A DNA stretch of 64,000 nt from Sceloporus undulatus (taxonomy: Eukaryota; Chordata; Lepidosauria; Squamata; Phrynosomatidae). Numbering within the stretch: position 1 is the stretch's first letter; every line of letters starts with the position of its first letter. The stretch is taken from contig NC_056528.1 in assembly GCF_019175285.1 (NCBI RefSeq), forward strand, positions 16,461,447 to 16,525,446, written 5' to 3'. Positions 1-9,800 of the stretch are shown here, in pieces. The notes under the pieces were generated by a model. It searched no databases. It was not told the DNA's origin and was given only the letters and a program-made list of their open reading frames with translations. The translations under genes were made by a program, and so were the position numbers.

Positions 1-289
1 AGGAGAAAGATCGACAGAAGTGAGAGATAGAGAGAGAGAGACTGAGAAGGAGGATGACAAAAAAAATGAAGACTGATAGAAAAAACAGGGATGACAGAAG
101 AGAAAAGAGGTTTTGGCACAGTCTTTGCTGTCACTGCCTGTGACAAAACTCAGGCCAGTTTCAAGAGTTATATCAGGAAGATGTGAGATAATTTAACTTC
201 CAGGTCAAGGGATCTTATTACTATCAAACAAAGCCTGGCAGAGCCTCTGAAACGAAAGAGCAAATTGGTGAAGAAAAGGGATGGCTTAC

Positions 290-372
290 CTCCTGGAGTG
301 GTATATTCAGCATCCTTGTCCTCATGTCCACTTTGATGAGCATGTCTATGCAGGGCAAGATGAAGTACACAC
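290..372 (-). CDS. Third stomatin paralog, exon 4
   Basis: 83-bp exon between an acceptor ending CCCGCAG and donor GTAAGC. It encodes [18 protein letters not shown] followed by RMLNIPLQE, the start of the SPFH domain. The family consensus ends ISFDIPPQE, so the last ten residues are unusually diverged. The cysteine of LPC, equivalent to the second stomatin palmitoylation site, is kept. Confidence 0.85.
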
Positions 373-709
373 CTGCGGGAAAAGACATGCCAGCCATTGA
401 GTCCACTGTCACAACATTTCTAATAGCAACTGGGTACGCAGAGCACAGTAGGATGGTCTTTTTGCAAAGACAAAAAAGCTTTGCCTTCTGATTTCTGCAA
501 ATTGTTACAAAAAGCATAAGCCCAGGACGGGCCAAACGTTGCCAAGCCAGTCCAGTCCAGTCCAATTTTATTTGTGCCAAGCCAACAGCCATTGCAATTA
601 TAACCAATATTTTGACCACAACTGTTTAATAAGGAATTGTTACAGGGTGTCCTCATAAAATAGATCAGCATAACCCTTCTATCACATGCTGAAACTATAA
701 AATACTTAC

Positions 710-782
710 CTGGGCGCACTGCTCCTCCTTTCCGTATGTGTCCCAGCCTTAGGATGACAGCTTGCTCAAACTCAGTGACAAT
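710..782 (-). CDS. Third stomatin paralog, exon 3
   Basis: 73-bp exon between acceptor TTTGCAG and donor GTAAGT. It encodes IVTEFEQAVILRLGHIRKGG then AVRPG. The family form is [13 protein letters not shown], so Y-to-F, R-to-Q and F-to-L changes hit positions that are normally constant. Confidence 0.85.
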
Positions 783-1199
783 CTGCAAAGGAGGAAAAGG
801 TTAGAGACCATTTCCCAAAGTATCTGTTTCTCTCTTTTCCCTCTGCCTTGAACATTTTGTCCTGGTTCCCTCTAACTGTTTTGCAATGTTTATATTTGGC
901 ACACACAAAATACAATACAGAAATAAAGAAGAAGAAGAAACCTAATGTTAAAGCTAATTAGACCAAGAGGGAATACTGTAACAATACAGAAGGCGCAAGC
1001 CTGGAGGGAAAGGAACAGCAAATGTTCCTTTCATGCAAAATGTTGGAGGTTTACAATGTTTTATTAAGATTACAGGCAAAGGGTTTGCTACTTGAAAGTT
1101 ATTGAGGACAGAATTTGTTGTGATTTTTAGGAATAGAGTGGTTGAAAACTATCTAATATGGAAAGGAAAAGTTGCTGAGCAGTTATGAATATGTACTGT

Positions 1200-1575
1200 A
1201 TATAGTCATGTATAAGTCTAGAAATTTAGGTCAAATAAAGTGACCCAAAAAAACCCTGAGTCGACTTATCCATGGGTCAATGTAAGTATTGCATCTTAAC
1301 TCTTATTTAAAAGAAGGAACCGTCTCCTGGTGAAAAGCAGGAGTATAATATGTGAAGCACCGATCCCCTCTACTCTCTCATCCATCCAGAGTTATGTCTG
1401 TGAGAACTGTGTAAGTTCTTTGACATTGTTTTGCTTTGCTTCATCCTTTAAATCCTTTGCTATGTGTCCCTACATTTTGCCCTCGACTTTTCCACGGATG
1501 GTAGCAAAATCCATAATTTTAGCCCCAAAACTTGCCCTTGACTTATACATGAGGTTGGCTTATAACTGAGTATAT
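1200..1575. mobile_element. Non-autonomous DNA transposon fragment, Tigger/pogo-like
   Basis: Both ends carry related text in opposite orientation (TATAAGTC with GTCGACTTAT at the left, GACTTATACATGAGG at the right). The interior is AT-rich without coding potential. Elements with 'gtataagtcgac' ends are common in squamate genomes. The family call is tentative. Confidence 0.5.
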
Positions 1576-1672
1576 ACAGGTACGCTAGACTTACACATTT
1601 GTAACAGCTCGATATTCATGTTTATGATCATGCCACCATTGTCATAATTGCAAATGTTCCCCCCAAAACCTA

Positions 1673-1925
1673 CCTTAACAGACAGCAGCCACACTAAGCA
1701 ATGGTGGTCGGTTCTCTTGGTGATCTGGGTACTTCAAGTTGATATTTCCAGTCCTGTCCTGCCAGCAAACCTTGGTAAAGAACGGAGTCATGACCGGGGT
1801 CCTGCTTCTGATTTATTGCACTAGAGATTGCCAACAGAAAAGGGCTGGAAATGCCATCCTGCAGTGCTCTGATCACCAGCAGAACAAACTTCCATTGCTT
1901 GGTGCAGCTGCTGGGTGTTAAGGTA
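1673..1925. mobile_element. MITE with roughly 60-bp terminal inverted repeats
   Basis: Left end CCTTAACAGACAGCAGCC and the reverse complement of the right end CCTTAACACCCAGCAGCT stay alignable for about 60 bp (both contain AAGCAATGG and TGGTGATC). The body of about 250 bp has no conserved ORF. It lies in intron 2 of the third stomatin copy. Confidence 0.6.
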
Positions 1926-1976
1926 AGTTTGTGATGTCAGGTTAGGAGAGAATATATAGTTGCACATTTGTGACTA

Positions 1977-2186
1977 TGGGTGCATCTACCTTAGAAATCA
2001 CGCATGTTGAGACCACTTTCACTATCATCGCACCACCCTAAAGAATCCTGGGATTTGTAGTTTTGTGAGGCACCAGCACTCTTTGGCAGAGAAGGCGAAA
2101 GACCTTATAAAACTACAAGCCCCTGGATCCTATAGGATGGAGCTACAGCGCTTAGTAAAGTGGTGTCAAACTACACTATTTCCCAG
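1977..2186. mobile_element. Palindromic MITE, family A
   Basis: Family A is a palindrome of about 220 bp whose ends read roughly TGCAGAAATAATCCAGTTTG. Its arms contain AATCCTGGGATTTGTAGTTT and the reverse complement. This copy has both arms (TCCTGGGATTTGTAGTTT at the left, AACTACAAGC at the right). Confidence 0.65.
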
Positions 2187-2300
2187 TGGTTTCCAAACTT
2201 TGATGCTCCAGATGTTTTTGGACTTCAGCCTCCAGAATTCCTGACTGGTGACCAAGTGGGCTGGGGCTTCTGGGAGTTGAAGGACCAAAGTATGTCTAAA
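2187..2300. mobile_element. Palindromic MITE, family B
   Basis: Family B ends read CCAAACTTTGGTCCTCCAGA and its arms contain TTTTGGACTTCAACTCCCAG. This copy has both arms and abuts the family A copy to its left. Confidence 0.6.
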
Positions 2301-2426
2301 TCTGAGCGTACAAGCAACGTGTAAAAATTCAGTTTCCATAAGGTGGAACTGATGTGTTCTTCTTTTCGAAAGAGGAAAAGGCAGGAGCTTTCATGTCGTG
2401 GATGATTTCCAAAGTGTTTGTTTTAC

Positions 2427-2539
2427 TCCAAGCACAGCAGAAGGACTAGGGAGAAAGTCAAATGAGTAAAGAAGTACCGAACAAGATCACAGGAACCACT
2501 CAAATTGCCCCAGTCCTGATCGAACTCTCGCCAGGTAAA
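2427..2539 (-). pseudogene. Third stomatin paralog, eroded exon 2 (membrane hairpin)
   Basis: Acceptor with a strong pyrimidine tract (TTGTCTTTTAG) and a donor at GGA/GTAAAA. The total of 113 nt is nine more than the 104 of the intact copies, so the codon phase is kept overall. The first part reads ARVRSGLGQFEWFL in phase and then hits TGA. The second part reads LTFSLVLLLCLE in another frame and matches [12 protein letters not shown] of the neighbouring gene. The pattern is one extra base early and one missing base near the donor. Confidence 0.7.
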
Positions 2540-2559
2540 CTAAAAGACAAGAAAACGTA

Positions 2560-2665
2560 TAACTATATAATAATATAAATATAATATATATAGATCTATA
2601 TATACACATATATTACACAACACACCCCACACACACATATATATATATATATATATTTGGAGAGA
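2560..2665. repeat. AT-rich simple repeat
   Basis: Runs of TATAATATAAATATAATATA then (AC)n and (AT)n; low complexity, no coding signal. Confidence 0.85.
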
Positions 2666-3458
2666 GTTATATATACATGCCGGGAAATAAAGATCTTGCT
2701 AATGAGTGTTTTTAAAATCCAAAATTCTGCACCCAGAAAATGAATTCTGTCAATTTATGTATGTATGCTTATCATATAAAATCAGTTATTGGAACACAAC
2801 AGGATCCTGGCTGTCCAACAACATCTAGATGTCCAACAACAATAGATGTCCATCAACATCTGAAAAACCAAATGTTGCCCATCCCTGGTGTATCACCAAT
2901 GGCTCTAACCAGATGTGGGAATCATGCAGCGCTCCAGAGGCTATTGGACTGCAACTCCTAGCATTCTTCCCCACTGGCTATGATAGTTAGGGCTTTCAGG
3001 GCTCACAACCCAATGGTTCCTGAAAAGCCATCCCTGGGTTAGATGGACCGGTTCCCTGACTTGGTATAAGGCAGCTTCGGATGTACATATTGGGCATGTA
3101 TGCTCTATACTCTCTTGTCACGCAAAATCCTGTTCTCCCTGGCCTCTAATGTTTTGCCAGGGATTTTGGGAAACGTAGATCCCACAGACCCACCCCTATT
3201 TAACATTTTTGGGGCACTGAGAACCTGGGCAGAAGAATGCATCCAAATAGCGGCAGTCCACTGTAACCGCTTACCTGGGTCTCAGGGTCACTGGTGGAAT
3301 CATAATAAATCTAGAAATGGTTTATATGCCAGGCCACTTGATCTATCTAAGTGGAAAGCTCTCCCATGTCGCCTGTGGGCAAAAAGTATATAGAGATCAC
3401 AAAGAGGAATGTCCAGGGCCACCTGATCTTCTCAAGAAGGTCCATCCAACTAACTTAG

Positions 3459-3695
3459 GTTGCTGTTGTGTGCCTTCAAGTCCTTTCCAGCTTATGGCAA
3501 ACCTGAAGGCGAACCTATCCTGGGGTTTTCTTGGCAAGATTGTTTCAGAGGGGGTTTGCCATGGCCTTCCCCTGAGGCTGAGAGAGTGTGACTTGCCCAA
3601 GGTCGCTCAGTGGGTTTCATGAGCAGGGATTCGAACCCTGGTCTCTAGAGTCGTAGTCCAATGCTCAAACCACTGCACCACAATGGCTCTCATTA
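3459..3695 (-). repeat. tRNA-derived SINE, near full length
   Basis: The main SINE family of the window. Read on its own strand it has a tRNA-like head (B-box-like GGTTCGAATCCC after CTGGAGACCAG), a body with CTTGGGCAAGTCACACTCTC, then a tail CCATAAGTCGGAAATGACTT ending GGCACACAACAACA. The tail resembles SINEs mobilised by RTE/BovB-type LINEs; that link is inferred. This copy is on the minus strand with head and tail. Confidence 0.85.
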
Positions 3696-3775
3696 GCTAG
3701 AAAAACTCAGGGTAAGAATCTCACCACAAAGGCACCAAGAAATAGAATAAAGGATTTGGACTACAGCAACAATGG

Positions 3776-4100
3776 TTGCATCCACACTACCCAGTTATCT
3801 CAGTTTGAGAGCAGTTCAACTGTCTGTGGAATCCTGGGATGTGTGGTTTTTCCGAAGTATTTAGAACTTTTCGGCTGCATCGGCTGCAGAAATAATCCGG
3901 GTTGACACCGCTCGAACTGCCATAGCTCCATGTTATGCAGTCCTGGTCTCTGTAGTTCGTTGGTGGCACCAGAGCTCCCTGACAGTGAAGGCTTAACATT
4001 TCACAAAACTACAAGTCCCAGGATCCCATGGCATTGAGCCATGGCGGTTCAATGAGATTTGGGTTGGACTATTTCTGCAGTGTGGACGAACCCCATAGAG
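3776..4100. mobile_element. Nested or tandem family A MITEs
   Basis: One partial copy (GCATCCACACTACCCAG onward) is followed by a second, nearly full copy from GCTGCAGAAATAATCC to TTTCTGCAGTGTGGAC. Confidence 0.6.
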
Positions 4101-4639
4101 TTATTGCAGGATTCCTTAAAAAGGAGACACGGCAATTAAAAGTGATCTCAAACTGCTCTAATTTTGCAGTATGGAAACACCCCTGTAGGTCTCATTTAGG
4201 GGGAAAATACCTTCTTGGTGGCTGCTCCCAGGCTTTGAAAAATCCTTTCTCAAAAACTCATAAGCAGCTACTCTGCTGTGCAAACAAATATTCACATCTA
4301 AAATGGAGTTGGACCAAATGCATGCCAACACCTTTTCATTCTTTGTCCTCTTGTAGTCCAAACACCATTATTTTATTCTTTGCTCAAAATGGCATCCTGT
4401 CGCCCTATAAATTGTTTGCTTTTTTATCCACCAAGAAGCAGCATTTTCACCAAGTGGATACTCCAGCCCCACAGTTACCATTCCCCAGGTAACTGAAATC
4501 CTAGGCTATATGAACATAGGAGGCTGCCTTATACCAATTTCAGGCCCTTGGTCCATCTAATTTACTGCTGCAAGTACCGACTGGCAAGGTTTCTTTCTTT
4601 GCATTTTCATCCCTGCATCTTTCCTGGAGATGTTAGGGC

Positions 4640-4900
4640 AGCTAGATGTTGGGTCAAAGTGGGTTATTTCTGCAGTGCAGATGCAGCCAGAGAAGGCTCA
4701 AAGGTCTCCAAAAAGTAGAGTTCCCAGTACTGTATTTAAAGTGGGGTCAAAGTGGGTTATTTCTGCAGTACAGATGCAGCCAGAGAAGGCTCAAAAGTCT
4801 GCCCCAGAAAGCACAGTCCCCACCCAGTATTGCTTAGCACTGAGCCAGGGCAGTGAAAGTGGGATGGAACTGGGTTATGTCTGCAGTGTGGACGCAGGGG
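4640..4900. repeat. Three tandem right ends of family A MITE
   Basis: Two blocks about 100 bp apart read GGTCAAAGTGGGTTATTTCT followed by GCAG and CAGATGCAGCCAGAGAAGG. A third reads GGGTTATGTCTGCAGTGTGG. The block looks like a local duplication of a MITE end. Confidence 0.6.
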
Positions 4901-5269
4901 GAGAAAAATGGGTACAGCATCCTCACCACCATCAGATTTACCTTCCCTTCCATTGCCTGCGAAAATCCCAGGGATGGCTCTTTCAGTGTCCAGGTTCTCT
5001 GCAGGGACCTCTTTCTCTGGCTCCTCCATGAGGTCCAGCCACTTGCCCAGCCTCGCCTCTGTCTGCAAGGATCCAGAGCTGGCAGTTGGTCCGCCCACGC
5101 AGCCCTTGCCCTCGTTCCAACCCAGCAGCTGGGCGCATTTTGCACGCAAAAGCCAGCAGCCCTGCTGCAGCAACTGTGCCCAATATGCTGCAAGCCAAGG
5201 GAGGACCCTGGATTGCATTTCATTATTATTATTATCATGGGACTGTTGGAACCTTCTCCCTCTGGATGC

Positions 5270-5800
5270 ACTATGGCTCCCAAACGTTGGTCCACCTCCA
5301 GATGTTTTGGACTTCAACTCCCAGAAGCACCTTGTCCAGGAGTTGAGCATCCTGGGAGTTGAAGTCCAAAACACCTGGAGGACCAACGTTTGGGAATCAC
5401 AAGCCTGGATACACAGTGGTTCTCAAACGTTGGTCCTCCAGATGTTTTGGACTGCAGCTCCCAGAAACCCCCAACCATCTTGGCCAAGAATTGAGCATCC
5501 TGGGAGGTGAAGTCCAAAACATCTGGAGGCGGACCAATGTTTGGGACTGAGATTCCCAAACTTTGGTCCTCTGGGTGTTTTGGACCTCAAGTCCCAGAAG
5601 TCTTATCCAGCTTCACCAGCAGAGATTCCGGGAGCTGAAGTCCAAAACATCAGGAGCACCAAACTTTGGGAACCATTGGACAGCGATTCCCAAACTTTGG
5701 TCCTCCAGATGTTTTGGACTTCAACTCCCAGAAGCCCCAGTCACTTTGGCCAAAAGTTGAGAATTCTGTGAAGTCTAAAACATCTGGAAGACCAAAGCTG
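5270..5800. repeat. Cluster of inverted family B MITEs
   Basis: About four copies of the family B palindrome follow each other. CAAACGTTGGTCC or CAAACTTTGGTCC arms alternate with GGACCAAnGTTTGGGA arms at about 5279, 5380, 5428, 5540, 5558, 5655, 5690 and 5790. The whole block can fold on itself repeatedly. The ORFs crossing it are repeat translations. Confidence 0.75.
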
Positions 5801-5879
5801 AGATGATCAAAAGTCTGGAAACCAAGCCTTATGCGGATTGGCTTAAGGATCTGGCTATGTTTAGCTTGGAGAAGACTAA

Positions 5880-5985
5880 GGGTGCATCTATACTGTAGAA
5901 ATAATGCAGTTTAGCAACAGTTTTAAATGCCTTAGCTCCATCTTATGGAATCCTAAGGTTTGACATTTTTCACAAGGTCTTTTTT
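5880..5985. mobile_element. Family A MITE, left half
   Basis: Starts GGGTGCATCTATACTGTAGA and AATAATGCAGTTTAGC, then TTATGGAATCCTAAGG; the second arm is replaced by a SINE. Confidence 0.6.
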
Positions 5986-6004
5986 TAACCTTATCTCCCA
6001 AAGA

Positions 6005-6222
6005 ACCAGTGCTTTGACTGTTGGACCATGACTCTGGAGACCAGGGTTTGATTCCCAGCTTGGCCATGAAACACACTGGGTGGATGTTGTGAAGTCACAC
6101 TCTCTCAGCCTCAGGGGAAGGCAATGGCAAACCTCCTCTGAACCAGTCTTGCCAAGAAAATCCCATCATAGATTCATTTTAGGACTGCCATACGCTGGAA
6201 ACGACTTGAAGGCACACAACAC
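6005..6222 (+). repeat. tRNA-derived SINE
   Basis: Head TGGACCATGACTCTGGAGAC, B box GGTTTGATTCCC, body GTCACACTCTCTCAGCCTCA, tail GAAGGCACACAACAC. Confidence 0.85.
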
Positions 6223-6388
6223 ACATGCGCCTTCTTCTCCACCAAAGAGTGTTGCTTGCATGGCTGGATCACACTCAAATCAAATTTCATGCACAGTATT
6301 TTAATGGTATAGAAGTCCATATTAGAAATGGATTGTCTCCATCAAGGAAGTCACAACCTAGTTCTTTCAGCACCGGGGCCATTGAATC

Positions 6389-6394
6389 TTTATT
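6389..6394 (-). promoter_or_regulatory. Candidate poly(A) signal of stomatin paralog 2
   Basis: AATAAA on the minus strand 269 bp after the stop codon at 6663. A second AATAAA lies nearer the stop at 6481-6486. Which one is used cannot be told from sequence. Confidence 0.45.
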
Positions 6395-6480
6395 GATGCA
6401 TCCAAGGAAAAGGACGAGAGCGATCGGGAAGAAGCAATGGAGAAGATTTTTCCAGCGGTTTCCCGTATCAATGTTTAAAT

Positions 6481-6486
6481 TTTATT
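6481..6486 (-). promoter_or_regulatory. Alternative poly(A) signal of stomatin paralog 2
   Basis: AATAAA on the minus strand 177 bp downstream of the stop, in AT-rich 3' UTR sequence. Confidence 0.4.
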
Positions 6487-6662
6487 TTTGTCAAGGGGGA
6501 GGGAAGGAGAGGGGAATGAAACGTAAAAAAGAAGAACACAATGCAACAACACACCATTGTTTTAAAATCAAGCACTTGCCAAATAAAGAACTAACACTTT
6601 CTTTGTCTGAGCAATCTTGCGAGGAGGAGCTTCTGGGCCTCATTTTGTATCAGTAGCCTTGG

Positions 6663-6857
6663 TTAGCGCTTCATTCCTATAACAGCTTGGAGCATGTCGA
6701 TGGGCAGCGGGAAGACGATGGTAGAGTTCTTCTCGGCGGCGATGGTGTTCAGGGTTTGCAGGTAGCGGAGTTGGAGGGCCGCCGGAGACTCGGTGATGAC
6801 CATGGCAGCTTCCTTCAGGGCTCTGGAGGCGTTCATTTCACCCTCCGCTGCAATTAC
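6663..6857 (-). CDS. Stomatin paralog 2, exon 7 with stop
   Basis: 195 nt after acceptor CCATCCAG. Encodes [20 protein letters not shown] through [16 protein letters not shown] and TAA. Very close to STOM exon 7 at DNA level. Confidence 0.95.
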   Translation of the reverse strand, partial: VIAAEGEMNASRALKEAAMVITESPAALQLRYLQTLNTIAAEKNSTIVFPLPIDMLQAVIGMKR

Positions 6858-9800
6858 CTGGATGGAAGGAAGGAAGAAGGAAGGAAGGAAGGAAGGTGGA
6901 CACCGGTCCAACAAAGTGATGCTCTAAGGCCTTCAACAAAGTTTCTTAACCAGGGTTTGCTGTAACCTTACGGTATGAGAGATCAGGGTGTTTTTTTTTT
7001 GAATGAGACAAGGTGGTCCATTATCCCCTTTAGTATTCATCTTGGCTATGGAATGTTTCTGGTTCACAAGCCAGTCCCTGGCTTCCAGTTAAGAAAGAAA
7101 CGATTGTTGCCAATGGGCACAGATATGGTACCAGGGCATGGCACAGTGCAGGGTAAATAATTGCCATATCAGAGTGCTTGGGAAGCAGCGGATGGTGACC
7201 TTCTTAGCAGATCGCCAAACAAAGCGAATGTGCAGAATTTCCTACCTTGGCTCTTGCTTCACGAGAAGCTTCAGCTTCGGCAGCCATGGCCCTCTGGAGC
7301 AGAATGGGGAGCTTCACATCCTTGATCTCCACACGCTCCACATGTATCCCCCATTCCTCGGTAGCATCATGTAGCGTGGCCTGTTAAAAGAGCGCATCAG
7401 GAGTATAGCCACCCATTGGGACAGAGTGCAAGAATTCATACTGATCAGAAGTAGCTTTGTGGAACCCATACACTAAACATCTTAAGGCTGTTTCTGTATC
7501 AGAGCTTGCTTCCATGTCCTTGTCTCCCAACTTATGGCAACCCTAAGGCAACCCTATCACAGGGTTTTCTTGGCAAGGTTCTTCAGAGGGGCTTGCCATT
7601 GCCTGCCTCTGAGGCTGAGAGACTTTGCTGAGCTGGGATTCAAACTCAGCTCTCCAGAGTCATCGTCCAATGCTCAAACCACTACACCACAATGACTACC
7701 ATCTATATACTGGTGTCTTGGACAAATGCTCTAAGCAAGCCATCTCCACAGAATAGATTTTCACTTCTGTGCTTCAAATGGAAACGCAATCAGATGCGTT
7801 TTGAACGCCCAAAGGAGATGCAACATGGACCTTGCTTTGGCCATACTTGCATGCTTCGTGCAATTTCTTCTCGGTCCGAGAGGAGCTGACAGAGGTTCTT
7901 GGTCCCCAGAACGTTCCTCAAAGTGGTCTGAGCCAGGAGCCGGGTGGCCGGGTCTGAATAGGCAACGTTCGCCACAGAAAGGATGGCATTTGTTACCCGG
8001 TAATAAACCACACCATCTACGTTAACCGTCACCGAATCTTTGGTAAGAATCTAGGGGAGAAAGAGAAATGGAGAAGAAGGGTGATTCAGTGTGTGAATTA
8101 CAAAGAAAGGAATGATTGAGTTAAGGCATCTCTTAAACAACCTGTCAGAAATAACTGACAGCAAGCAGGCTACTTGCTATAAAACTAGATGACCCTTGAG
8201 TCATGCATTTTCAGATAGATACTTTAATGTGCATTTGCTAATTTTCTTAATCGTGCCTTGGGCCCAGAGGCAAAATTTGAACTGGAAATTTTCTGCATTT
8301 GGAAATTAGATTGTGAGCGATTGTGCTGCAGCAAAGGAGGACCAGTCATAACAGAAATAACACAAAATATGTGTGTATGTGTACATCTTTGAGTCACCTT
8401 TTCTGTGTCTTTTGTTTGTATTGGTAGCGACCAGCGGTTCCCAAACCTTGGTCTTCTAGGTTTTTGGAACTTCAAATCCCAGGAGCCCCAGCCATTTGGC
8501 CAAAAGTCAGAAATTCTGGGAGCAGAAGTCCAAAACATCTGGAGGGCCAAAGTTTAGGAATCACTGGACTATGCTGTGCAAGCTCTACAATCCAAATATC
8601 TCATGTAGCAAAAGAGAAATGCAGCTGGAGAGTGTGTGTCTGTGTCAGAAAGCTGTGTGAAAGAGATCTATCTTGTTCACAAGTGGTCCAAGAAAGGGAA
8701 TACCTACTTCTTGTGGTGGAATATCGAAGGTTATGGTCCTCATGTCCACCGTGATGAAGTTGTCAATGCAGGGCAAGATGAAATACACACCTGCGGGGAA
8801 TAAAATTAGGAGCATGAAACACAGCAGGAATCAGACATCCGCTGCTAGGCCCATGCAAAGCACAGAGGATTCCTTTTGATCAGCTAACAGTACTATTTAA
8901 TGTCCAGCTATTCTGTTTCTAGTTTTCATCTCTTGTAACCACAATTCCAGAGGGATATTGAGAAGCTGCAACATGTCCAAAGGAAGGTGACCAAAATGGC
9001 AAAAGGTCTGGAAACTCAATGAGGAGCAACTTAGGGAGCTGTGTATGTTTAGCCTGGAGAAGAGAAGGTTAAGGGATGACATGATCGTCATGTTTAAATA
9101 TTTGAAGGGATGTCCTATTGAGGATGGAGCAAGCTTGTTTTCTGCTGCTCCAGAGACTAGGACACAAAGCAATGGATTCCACCTCATCTTTAGGAAGACT
9201 TTCCTAATGGTAAGAGCTACTTGTTGTTGCTGTGTGCCTTCAAGTCATTTCCAACATATGGAGACCCTATCCTGGGGTTTTCATGGCCAGATTTGTTCAG
9301 AGGAGGTTGGCCATGGCCTTCCCCTGAGGCTGAGAGAATGTGACTTGCCCAAGGTCACCCTGAAGGTTTCGTGGCCGAGCCGGGAATTGAACCCTGGTCT
9401 CCAGAGTCGTGGTCTGACACTCCAACCACTAAGCCACGCTGGTTCTCATCGAAGCCTTACCTGGCCCTCTTGCCTCTCCTTTTCGGAGGTGCCCAAGCCT
9501 AAAGATGACCGCTCGCTCGTATTCCATGACTATCTGGAAAAAAGAAGACAAGTCGCCAATTTTTGCCATCTGTGCCAGCCTCCATGGTGTATTGATGCAT
9601 TGCTCACCATAAAGAATTCAGACCCTCTCAATGGAATTATTCTTAAGACCCTAAATTTCTAGCATCCCGGAGGAGGAAACATTGAAAACCATTCATGCTT
9701 AAAATTTGCCATGTTCCCATTCCCTCCGTTACTTTTATTTGGAGATTGATTGATTGATTGGTTGGATTGGATTTATAGTCTGCCTTTCTCCCAAAATGGG

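Larger units (their letters stand above)
290..2539 (-). pseudogene. Third stomatin-like (SPFH) paralog, partial, probably decaying
   Basis: Three exons resemble stomatin exons 2, 3 and 4 in order. Exon 4 (290-372) and exon 3 (710-782) have good GT/AG sites and the family lengths of 83 and 73 bp. Joined, they read as a pre-SPFH strand (IVTEFEQAVILRLG) running into VYFILPCID and KVDMRT. Exon 2 (2427-2539) keeps an acceptor and the start of the membrane hairpin (GLGQFEWFL), then meets a TGA. The normal hairpin text (LTFSL...CLE) continues in another frame. The cysteine that other stomatins carry before the tryptophan is F here. Exon 1 was not found between 2,540 and 6,660, and exons 5-7 would lie left of the window. 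The copy is either a pseudogene or a gene with an unusual N-terminus; pseudogene is more likely. Confidence 0.7.
2540..6388. other. Spacer between third copy and stomatin paralog 2: repeats only
   Basis: Apart from the listed MITEs, SINEs and simple repeats I see no exon here on either strand. A missing exon 1 of the third copy was looked for by its expected M-x-D-x-E-K-G start and not found. Confidence 0.6.

Noticed and set aside
1694-1921. Open frames on both strands that might be a further stomatin exon
   Set aside because: The stretch is the inside of an inverted-repeat element and shows no SPFH residues.
2463-2531. Plus-strand ATG frame (MSKEVPNKITGTTQ...) ending at a GTAAAC donor
   Set aside because: It is the complement of the eroded stomatin exon 2, which explains the sequence better.
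4757-5386. Open frames of about 200 codons on both strands
   Set aside because: They run through family A and B MITE sequence in several frames at once.
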